A DNA stretch of 64,000 nt, from the NCBI RefSeq assembly GCF_005217605.1, contig NZ_SZPX01000001.1:62001-126000 (forward strand), given 5' to 3'. Position 1 is the stretch's first letter. Every line of letters starts with the position of its first letter. The notes below the pieces were generated by a model. The model was not told the origin of the DNA. It worked only from the letters and a program-made list of their open reading frames with translations, and made no database searches. This document shows, one piece after another, positions 53,743 to 60,333 of this stretch. The DNA comes from Sulfurimonas crateris (GTDB taxonomy: Bacteria; Campylobacterota; Campylobacteria; Campylobacterales; Sulfurimonadaceae). A program made the translations under genes and the position numbers.

Positions 53743-54595
53743 GACTGAAAGAGAAGATCCTGTCTGTAGATGTTTTACCAAAAGCCGGCTTGTTTATATA
53801 ATCTACATAGTAGTTGACGCCCGCCGAGAAAATATCAGATATTTTAAGCGAGAGAGCACTTTTTGAGTAGACAAAGTAGTTGTCTGCATCAGAGAACTCT
53901 GATCTGTAGCTAAGCGTTTGGTTAAACTTCATATTTTCTTTTATCTGAGCGCTGTATAGAAGCTGTGCTCTATATGCCGCGTAAGAGTTTGTATAACCGT
54001 CGTTTTGGCTTACGCTTCCTGCAGGGTAAGGGTATGAAACCGGCACGCCGCCAAGAGTATATGTGTCTTCTATGTCATCATATGCATAGAGTATACTTCC
54101 ATCTAGCGACAACTCTTGAGTCTTGGTTTTTAAAACTTTATATTTTGTACCGGGTCCAGTATATATCTGGTAGTTATAGCCTGAAAATTTGTCATCTTTA
54201 TAACCGAGAAGGTAGTTTATAGAGAGTCTCTCGCTAAGCGCATATTCATATAGAAGTTCGCTTAAAAACCTGTTTCTGCTCTCAATGCCGTCTTGTTCGC
54301 TATATTGATATAGCAGTGAGAGCTCAAGAGAGTGGTTGTCAAAACGATTCTTAATTTTTGTATCGACGTTAAAAGCTTCAGAGTCGGAGTTTCCTGAGTT
54401 TAGGATATAACCGAGTTCCATACGTGCATTGAGTTCGTATCTAGGTTTCGGAAGTTGAGACTCTAAGCGCTTTATATTTTCATTTAGTTTTGCTATCTCA
54501 GCTTTTGTGCTCTCTATCTCGCTCTTGATCTGTGCTTCATCTGCGATCAGGGCAGATGCTGCGATAAGAGATAAAACGACTACAGTTTTTTTCAT
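53726..54595 (-). CDS. DUF481-family outer-membrane protein with coiled-coil N-terminus
   Basis: The 289-residue protein has a signal peptide (ending about ASALIADE), a short coiled coil (IKSEIESTKAEIAKLNENIKRLESQL) and a DUF481 beta-barrel (YELNARMELGYILNSGNSDSEAFNVDTKIKNRF...NRFLSELLYEYALSERLSINYLLGYKDDKFSGY). The protein ends in a Phe-rich strand (IFSFSLIADY). Function is not established for the family; salt or osmotic stress has been suggested for E. coli YdiY relatives. It overlaps mscS by 4 bases, so both are co-expressed. Confidence 0.85.
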   Translation of the reverse strand: MKKTVVVLSLIAASALIADEAQIKSEIESTKAEIAKLNENIKRLESQLPKPRYELNARMELGYILNSGNSDSEAFNVDTKIKNRFDNHSLELSLLYQYSEQDGIESRNRFLSELLYEYALSERLSINYLLGYKDDKFSGYNYQIYTGPGTKYKVLKTKTQELSLDGSILYAYDDIEDTYTLGGVPVSYPYPAGSVSQNDGYTNSYAAYRAQLLYSAQIKENMKFNQTLSYRSEFSDADNYFVYSKSALSLKISDIFSAGVNYYVDYINKPAFGKTSTDRIFSFSLIADY

Positions 54596-55413
54596 TTTTG
54601 TTCCTCTTTTTGTATATGTATATTCATCTGCGGGAATGGTATGGAGATACCCTCTGCATCAAAGGCAAGCTTTACTTTTTCTATCATATGAAAGTGTACA
54701 TCCCAATACTGTTCTGTTTTTACCCAAAGGCGAACGACAAAGTTTACGCTATTGTCAGCGAGCTCACCGACTGCAACGAAAGGAGCAGGGTCTTGAAGAA
54801 CTCTCTCATCTTCGTTTGCAATACGAGTTAGTATCTCTTTTGCAAGTTTTAGGTCATCATTGTAGTCAATTCCAAAAACAAGATTTACTCTGCGTGTAGG
54901 CTTGCTTGAGTAGTTTGTTATATTTGAGCTTATGACCGAAGCATTTGGGATCATTATGGTTTTATTGTCCGGTGTCGCCATGATGGTCGAGAAGAGATTT
55001 ATTTGTTCTACTTTACCAGATGCGCCTGCGGCATCAATAAAATCCCCTACTCTAAAAGGCTTAAAGATGATGATAAGCACTGCAGCGCCTATGTTTGAGA
55101 GGGAGTCTTTGAGTGCTAGACCTATAGCTAAAGATGCCGCACCGAAAACTGCTAAGAATGAGGTAGTGTTAATACCAAGTGCATTTAAAGATGCCAAGAT
55201 AATAACGATAAGTAGAGCAAAGTAGATAACGTTTTCTAAAAATTCGACAAGCGTGAGGTCGACCTCGGCTTTTAGCATCAGCTTTTTTGTAAAGGTAGTG
55301 AACTTTCTAACACCCCACTTCCCTATAAGAAATATAGCTATTGCAGCAATAACTTTTAAACCGTATTCGCTTGCATAAACAATAGCCAAATCGCTATATT
55401 TTGAGATATCCAT
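54592..55413 (-). CDS. MscS-family mechanosensitive channel
   Basis: The 273-residue channel has three membrane helices (about residues 15-100) and the pore-lining segment AVFGAASLAIGLALKDSLSNIGAAVLIIIFKPFRVGDFIDAAGASGKVEQINLFSTIMATPDNKTIMIPNASVISSNITNYS. This is a full MscS TM3/beta-domain signature. It should release solutes on hypo-osmotic shock. The 4-base overlap with the DUF481 gene downstream suggests an envelope-stress operon. Confidence 0.93.
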   Translation of the reverse strand: MDISKYSDLAIVYASEYGLKVIAAIAIFLIGKWGVRKFTTFTKKLMLKAEVDLTLVEFLENVIYFALLIVIILASLNALGINTTSFLAVFGAASLAIGLALKDSLSNIGAAVLIIIFKPFRVGDFIDAAGASGKVEQINLFSTIMATPDNKTIMIPNASVISSNITNYSSKPTRRVNLVFGIDYNDDLKLAKEILTRIANEDERVLQDPAPFVAVGELADNSVNFVVRLWVKTEQYWDVHFHMIEKVKLAFDAEGISIPFPQMNIHIQKEEQK

Positions 55414-55458
55414 GCTCTATCCTTTATTTAATGTCTGCGGATTATAGCAAAAGGGAAA

Positions 55459-56211
55459 TTAAAAGTTAAAGATAAAAGAGGTGTTTTGCGTAAAGTCGTA
55501 TCTCTCAACGCTTACGGGAGGCTTGCTGTCTGTATCGTAGGAGAGAGTGAACTTTAAAAAAAGATTTTTATAGATGCTTAGTTTCAGCTCCACTTCATGA
55601 GACTGAACGTTATCGCTGAAGTCATTTAGTTTTGGCTGATAGTAGAGCGTATATGCGATCGATGAGTCGCTGCTGAAATTTATAGAGTATGCAAAATATG
55701 CGTTTGCTCTTATATTCTCTTCAGATGGATTGATAAGCGGATTGTTGTAGGTTATATCTTCGTAAAAAGCGCCTAGACCGAGGTAGCCCCTTGAGTCTTC
55801 AATTATATCTTTGAGTTTAAATCTTCCGCCAATGCCCGCCAGAGCTCTGCTGTTGATATGTTTAAATTCATCATTTTCAAGCTGCAAAAAAGCTTCGCCT
55901 CTGACTATCTCTTTGGTGATGGTGTGAATATATCTTGCGTGCGAGAAGAGTTTGTTCGTGTTCTCCTCCCCGTTTGCTTTGCCGTAAGCTCCCGATATCT
56001 CTGCCCATGAAACATAGGTCGTGTTGCTGTCGTAGGTTACTCTTGCCGAAGCTTTGTAGCTGTCTGTATCGCTATTGCCTCTTTTTGTTTCAAGGGCGGC
56101 TTCGATAGTGCTGGAAAATCCGGGTTTATCACCGATCTCAACAGGAGAGATCGTAACAAGAGCAAAAAGATATTGTGTAGCAAAGAGCGTAATCAGCAGT
56201 AAAAGTTTCAT
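55459..56211 (-). CDS. DUF481-like outer-membrane protein
   Basis: The 250-residue protein has a signal peptide (MKLLLLITLFATQYLFA) followed by alternating beta-strand sequence: FSSTIEAALETKRGNSDTDSYKASARVTYDSNTTYVSWAEISGAYG, then LGLGAFYEDITYN and an aromatic terminal strand (NTSFIFNF). The GNSDT...Y pattern matches DUF481. It is a second paralogue in the same minus-strand stretch, 45 bases upstream of mscS. The ligand or exact role is unknown. Confidence 0.75.
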   Translation of the reverse strand: MKLLLLITLFATQYLFALVTISPVEIGDKPGFSSTIEAALETKRGNSDTDSYKASARVTYDSNTTYVSWAEISGAYGKANGEENTNKLFSHARYIHTITKEIVRGEAFLQLENDEFKHINSRALAGIGGRFKLKDIIEDSRGYLGLGAFYEDITYNNPLINPSEENIRANAYFAYSINFSSDSSIAYTLYYQPKLNDFSDNVQSHEVELKLSIYKNLFLKFTLSYDTDSKPPVSVERYDFTQNTSFIFNF

Positions 56212-56228
56212 AGCGCGAATTTTACCCG

Positions 56229-56555
56229 CTACTTTATAAAACTCTTCTTGATTCGCTCTATTTCATCTATGATAAGAAGATATTTTTCTTTGTGTATGGA
56301 GTCTGTAGAATGGATAAGATCTCTGTATTTGAGGTAGTTGTTCCAAACTTTTTGTGAGGCTTCTGTTTTGCCTTTTTTGTGAAGTTCAAAACAGACGGAG
56401 GCGTTGATGAATCCTTTGAGAAGTTTTACTTCATCAGACTCTTCAAATCTTCTCTCATACCAAAGAACTTCCAGATCCTCATGCGCATCGTAGAAGTTCT
56501 GTTTTTGCAGATTTTGTACAAAAAGCTCTAGTTGTTTTTCATGCCTACTCATCAA
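56229..56555 (-). CDS. DUF309-family protein
   Basis: The 108-residue helical protein has the DUF309 signature FYDAHEDLEVLWYERR (conserved His-Glu-x-x-Glu-x-x-Trp) and GFINASVCFELHKKGKTEAS. The His/Glu pattern could bind a metal but the function is unknown. The start is one of two adjacent ATG codons (56555 or 56552), overlapping the upstream rhodanese-like gene by about 10 bases. It lies in the same transcription unit as the znu-like genes. Confidence 0.8.
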   Translation of the reverse strand: MMSRHEKQLELFVQNLQKQNFYDAHEDLEVLWYERRFEESDEVKLLKGFINASVCFELHKKGKTEASQKVWNNYLKYRDLIHSTDSIHKEKYLLIIDEIERIKKSFIK

Positions 56556-56868
56556 AAACCATCATATTTTCTCTCCAGTAGCCTCTGCCGCCCTTTAGAG
56601 ATATGCAGTGATGTTTTGGGAATTTTGCTTTGAACTCTTTTAGCCTGTTAAGGGTCGCTTTTCCCGTGTCGCAGTAAAAGACAAAAACACTCCCCTGTGG
56701 CTCATTTCTTAGCTCAAAAGGGTTGTATAAAACGGTGTCGGCATTGTCAATTGGTGCGAGGATGGTATCGATTAGGAGTACTTTTACACCTTCTGCTTCA
56801 AGCTTTTTTTTGTTCTGTAAAAACTCTTTTTGCGTCCACTCGTTTGGAAATTCCATATCAATTCTCAT
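56545..56868 (-). CDS. rhodanese-like domain protein
   Basis: The product is about 108 residues if it starts at the ATG at 56868; an ATG at 56856 is equally plausible. The core VLLIDTILAPIDNADTVLYNPFEL and VFYCDTGKATLNRLKEFKAKFPKHHCISLKGGRGYWRE match a rhodanese homology domain, with the possible catalytic Cys in FYCDTGKA and the closing LKGG-x-x-x-W. The active-site loop is one residue shorter than in classical sulfurtransferases, so activity is uncertain. It overlaps the 3' end of the znuB-like gene. Confidence 0.65.
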   Translation of the reverse strand: MRIDMEFPNEWTQKEFLQNKKKLEAEGVKVLLIDTILAPIDNADTVLYNPFELRNEPQGSVFVFYCDTGKATLNRLKEFKAKFPKHHCISLKGGRGYWRENMMVFDE

Positions 56869-57607
56869 CTGCTTTTTTTGATGTTGCCAAAACAGCAACA
56901 GCGGTTAAAAATGCGCCTAAAAAGACTACGCTGTAACCAGTCGGTAAATCATAAAAGTATGATAGTGTAATTGCGCTTATACTAAAAAACCATCCAAAAA
57001 AGAAACTGCCCAGCAAAGGTTTTTTAAAGTTTAAAGAGAGCGCTACAAAAGGCGGTGCGATAAGAAGCACAAAAACCACAAAAACTCCAGCAAGCGCAAC
57101 CGAAGAGGTAACGGTAATGGCAAGAAGCGAGAAGAATAGAAGCTCCTTTAAAAAACCGCTGAGTTTTGGGTAGATAAAGTAGAGAGCAAGGGCGATAAAT
57201 GAGTATATAACAGCACTCTTTGCAACTTCAACCGGAGGGGTAAAGAGTATATCGCTTGCCAGAAGTGATTTGAAATGCTCCATCCCCTCAGCCGAGTGAG
57301 AGAGCACCATCATAATCCCGCTCGCCCCCAAAACGTAAAGTATCCCTATAAAGGCCTCAAGATGGAGTTTTCTAGTTGAAGCAAATGCTATAAGAAAGGC
57401 GCTTAGAAGTGCAAAACCAAGTGTTAAGATATAGAAGTGCTCTTCGTGAAAATAGCCAAGGCTGATGGATGAGCCAAGGGCTGCGAACTGTGCGATGGCA
57501 AGGTCGGTAAAGATGATGCCGCGTTTTAGTATCTCCATGCCAAAGTAGGAGTGAAGCATCACAAGTATGATGACAAGCGCAATGGGAACAAGCAGGATAT
57601 CTATCAT
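56858..57607 (-). CDS. znuB: metal ABC transporter permease (ZnuB-like)
   Basis: The 249-residue permease of the ABC-3 (zinc/manganese) family has about seven helices and typical segments MEILKRGIIFTDLAIAQFAALGSSISL and EAFIGILYVLGASGIMMVLSHSAEGMEHFKSLLASDIL. The SVALAGVFVVFVLLIAPPFVAL segment is also conserved. The start overlaps the znuA-like stop by 4 bases. No ATPase subunit gene (znuC) is adjacent, so it must be encoded elsewhere. Zinc is the likeliest substrate but manganese or iron cannot be excluded. Confidence 0.88.
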   Translation of the reverse strand: MIDILLVPIALVIILVMLHSYFGMEILKRGIIFTDLAIAQFAALGSSISLGYFHEEHFYILTLGFALLSAFLIAFASTRKLHLEAFIGILYVLGASGIMMVLSHSAEGMEHFKSLLASDILFTPPVEVAKSAVIYSFIALALYFIYPKLSGFLKELLFFSLLAITVTSSVALAGVFVVFVLLIAPPFVALSLNFKKPLLGSFFFGWFFSISAITLSYFYDLPTGYSVVFLGAFLTAVAVLATSKKADEN

Positions 57608-58482
57608 TTTATCGCACTTGTCAGATGGTCAAAGAGGGCGCTCAGGTTGTCAATATTCTCAAGCGCTTCTATATCGTGAGGCATTAAAACAACCTTGATT
57701 CCTGCCTTTTGGCTTATAAAATCGGCTGTTTTTGTTGAGTGGTAAACATCATGTAGTATGCAGCAAGGACCCTCTTTTTTTATAAGCTCTATCGTTTCAA
57801 TCACATGTTTTGAAGATGGCGGAATGCCAGGCAAAGGCTCTATAGTACCAATGTTTATAACTCCGTACGCTTTGTTAAAGTAAGCCAAGTTGTCATGAAA
57901 CTGTATGACTTTTAGACCTTTTTTATCACTCATCTTTTGGCTCCACTCGCGCATCTTTTGGTTCCACATCTTTGAAAATTCGGCATAGTTTTTTTCATAG
58001 ACTTCTTTATCAACTCTGTCGATAGAGATTAAAAACTCTTTAATTGTATTTGCCAGATGCAGAATATTTTTTGGGTCAAGATGAAAGTGCGGATTGCCAT
58101 CAGGATGGATGTCGCCATCTTTTCTATCGACTTCACTTGGCTTGTTTATAAGCTCTACATGATGCGAGAGATTTAAAAATGTTGCAGATGATGGCGAAGT
58201 TTTCGGATTGCCTGCGCGGTTTATAAGAGGGGGAAGCCAGCCGATTTCAAGCTGTCCTCCGTTCATAATGAGCGCATCAGCATTTCTAACTTTTGCGATT
58301 AGCGAAGGGCGCGGAATGATAAAGTGCGGGTCCCAGTTTCCCTTTGCTAAAACCGTAGTCGTAATATGCTCCCCGCCTATTGTTTTAGTAAGCGCCCCAA
58401 TGTATGGGTAGCTTACTGCGATATTTAGATGAGCTAACAGTGTTAGCGGCAGCAGTGTTATAAGTGTTAGTAGTTTTTTCAA
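57604..58482 (-). CDS. znuA: metal ABC transporter substrate-binding protein (ZnuA-like)
   Basis: The protein is about 292 residues with an N-terminal signal peptide (MKKLLTLITLLPLTLLAHL). Metal-site histidines of cluster A-I proteins are seen: His in WDPHFIIPRPSLIAK, His in GNPHFHLDPKN, and His in IQFHDNLAYF. The EPLPGIPPSSKH loop is characteristic. I chose the TTG at 58482 because GGAG lies five bases upstream and a good signal peptide follows; a TTG at 58503 has no such site. It sits behind a structured leader and upstream of znuB, in the metal-handling cluster. Confidence 0.88.
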   Translation of the reverse strand: MKKLLTLITLLPLTLLAHLNIAVSYPYIGALTKTIGGEHITTTVLAKGNWDPHFIIPRPSLIAKVRNADALIMNGGQLEIGWLPPLINRAGNPKTSPSSATFLNLSHHVELINKPSEVDRKDGDIHPDGNPHFHLDPKNILHLANTIKEFLISIDRVDKEVYEKNYAEFSKMWNQKMREWSQKMSDKKGLKVIQFHDNLAYFNKAYGVINIGTIEPLPGIPPSSKHVIETIELIKKEGPCCILHDVYHSTKTADFISQKAGIKVVLMPHDIEALENIDNLSALFDHLTSAIK

Positions 58483-58520
58483 ATGTACTCCAATCTGCCT
58501 CAAATGAGGCTAATAAATTT

Positions 58521-58632
58521 CTTTTATAACCTTACGAAGCGAATGATTCTGCAACGGAAGGGTCAAATCTCGCACGGCGAGATTTGGGGTACCCACCGTG
58601 AAGCCTAAATGAGCGAGTATGTGTTATAAAAG
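58521..58632 (-). promoter_or_regulatory. structured leader RNA ahead of znuA, same class as purT leader
   Basis: Read on the minus strand, outer stem CTTTTATAAC / GTTATAAAAG (10 bp) encloses TTAGGCTTCAC, ACGG/CCGT, TGGGT, CCCCAAA, a hairpin TCTCGC-CGT-GCGAGA, TTTGACCC and GTTGCAGAATCATTCG. Unpaired blocks equal those in the purT leader, while the ACGG/CCGT stem (ACCTT/AAGGT in purT), the terminal hairpin and the outer stem differ but still pair. It lies between the porin stop and the znuA start, 39 bases before the latter. It may act inside the operon or after an undetected promoter. Confidence 0.65.
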
Positions 58633-58641
58633 ATTTTCTAA

Positions 58642-59910
58642 TTAAAAACTATGAGCACCGTGCGCGCCGATAGAGATATTTGCCTGAAGGATGATAGTGT
58701 TTATCTTCTCTCTTTGACCGTCTTCGTTGAACATTGCATAATCTTGGCTGTACTGCAGTCTGAATCTTGCAAACTCGCTTGTGTGATACTCTACCATTGC
58801 CGTGTATTTGTCAAGACCGTCTGGCTGTTCTACGTCAAAACCCGCTTTAGTAACATCATTTTTCAAAATAGTATCGTATCTTAGACCCATTTTCCAGTTT
58901 TTATCGTGCGTATAGATAAGCTGTGAGTAGAGACCGCTCTGTTTTTTAAGCATAGATGGCGAGCCTGTTACGTTTCCGTCCACATCCAGTGCAAATTGAG
59001 TACCGTCAAGCTCTCTCTCCAAATATTCACTCTGCCATTTTATAGAGCTGTATGAATCCAAAGAGTGTAAAAGTACAAAATCCGCACCGTATAGTTTTGC
59101 ATCGCCTGAAAATGCATGCGGGTTCTCTGCGTCTGCGCTGTGGTCAATTCTTGATGTACCTTGCGCATAAGAGATACCGCCGAGGATTGTTGTGTCGCCT
59201 ATATCGTGAGAGGCTTTGATGTAGCCTACATAAAGAGCAGGACCATCTTCGCCCTCTGCTATCGGGTTTTCAACATCGCCGATAGTCTCTTTGCCGAACA
59301 TCTGCTCGTTTTCGCCCTGAAGTATCTCAAAACCTGCCATCAGGTAAAAAGGAGTAGGCGCTGTCCATTGAATCTGTGCACCTACTTCATTGATACCGTG
59401 CATTCCTAAAAATGACTCATAAACCAAAGGCATATCTGCAAAATCCCAAGAATGATGGTGATGTTCGTTGAGGTAACCGAAGTTTGAGTTAAACTTCCCG
59501 CCCTTCAGTTTTGTGCCGTGCCCAAGAGCATTTGAGGTAAAGAAAAGCTCCTCAATTTCAACGCCGTTCTCTGAGAAGTGAAATATACCGTCCATTGTAA
59601 AGAACGGGTCAACCGAGCTAGATAACACAAGCTCTGCATAGTTTAGGTTAAATCCATTCTCTGCATTGTAAGTCGCATGATTGTCATCGCCATGAGAGTG
59701 TGAACCAAGCAGACCGTGAACCACACCAGGGACTTCGAGGTGCCCAACTTCTGCATCTTTTACACTTCTATCAACATAAGAAGCATCCATGACCAAAGAG
59801 ATATCTGGAATAAATTTTGACTGATCAAAAGTTCTTTTTTCTACCGGAAGTACATCCGCACCATAAACTAAAGTCGCGCATAGTGCGCTTGATAATAATA
59901 TTTTTTTCAT
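58642..59910 (-). CDS. His-rich outer-membrane porin-like protein
   Basis: The 422-residue beta-barrel protein has a signal peptide (ends near VYGAD), many aromatic amphipathic strands and a terminal Phe (GAHGAHSF). Several His clusters stand out: GLLGSHSHGDDNHAT and YLNEHHHHSWDFADMP. They suggest metal binding or metal passage at the surface. The family resembles uncharacterised porins found next to zinc-uptake genes. It is followed by the znuA leader and genes, so an outer-membrane partner for metal uptake is the likely role, but this is an inference. Confidence 0.72.
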   Translation of the reverse strand: MKKILLSSALCATLVYGADVLPVEKRTFDQSKFIPDISLVMDASYVDRSVKDAEVGHLEVPGVVHGLLGSHSHGDDNHATYNAENGFNLNYAELVLSSSVDPFFTMDGIFHFSENGVEIEELFFTSNALGHGTKLKGGKFNSNFGYLNEHHHHSWDFADMPLVYESFLGMHGINEVGAQIQWTAPTPFYLMAGFEILQGENEQMFGKETIGDVENPIAEGEDGPALYVGYIKASHDIGDTTILGGISYAQGTSRIDHSADAENPHAFSGDAKLYGADFVLLHSLDSYSSIKWQSEYLERELDGTQFALDVDGNVTGSPSMLKKQSGLYSQLIYTHDKNWKMGLRYDTILKNDVTKAGFDVEQPDGLDKYTAMVEYHTSEFARFRLQYSQDYAMFNEDGQREKINTIILQANISIGAHGAHSF

Positions 59911-59971
59911 AATTTTCTATCCTAAGGAATAATATATTTTTTTGTTTTTGTAATGATTGTTTTTTTGGGGT

Positions 59972-60238
59972 TTAGGATAGAGCGGGTGGTGCGCGGTTCT
60001 GGTTGGAGTAACTCTCTATATGAAGATATGAAATAGGCGCTTTGTGAGCGATCGCTTCAAAGTGAAAAATCTCAATATCTGATGCAAATTTAATTGCATC
60101 ATCAGATACTAGGTTGTTATTAACAGTACATACCAAACAGGTTGATGCGTCGTTATGCTCAATATGCTCTACCTCATGGATAGCAGCAAAGCTTGTAACA
60201 ATGGCAAAGATAATGCAAAGCAGTACGTTAAATTTCAT
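59972..60238 (-). CDS. small periplasmic protein with His and CxxC motif
   Basis: The product is about 88 residues from the ATG at 60238 (a longer frame starting at 60346 would overlap the divergent ATPase start). The N-terminus MKFNVLLCIIFAIVTSFAAIHEVEHIEHNDASTCLVCTVNNN has a signal peptide, then HEVEHIEHND and CLVC, a pattern recalling DUF2946-like metal proteins. It lies 61 bases upstream of the porin gene, so it heads the metal-handling unit. Metal chelation in the periplasm is a reasonable guess. Confidence 0.6.
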   Translation of the reverse strand: MKFNVLLCIIFAIVTSFAAIHEVEHIEHNDASTCLVCTVNNNLVSDDAIKFASDIEIFHFEAIAHKAPISYLHIESYSNQNRAPPALS

Positions 60239-60298
60239 AAGTGCAATTTTAGCATATTTTTTATCTCTTGTTGAAGTCTGATTTAAGGTTTTAAAAAC

Positions 60299-60314
60299 TA
60301 TGATGACAATCATA
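60299..60314. promoter_or_regulatory. operator-like palindrome in the divergent control region
   Basis: TATGAT-GACA-ATCATA, a perfect 6-bp inverted repeat between the metal cluster and the P-type ATPase gene. It resembles the ATGAT-ATCAT core of Fur-family sites, with wider spacing. The regulator is unknown. Confidence 0.4.
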
Positions 60315-60333
60315 CAGAGCATAGGAGTAAAGA

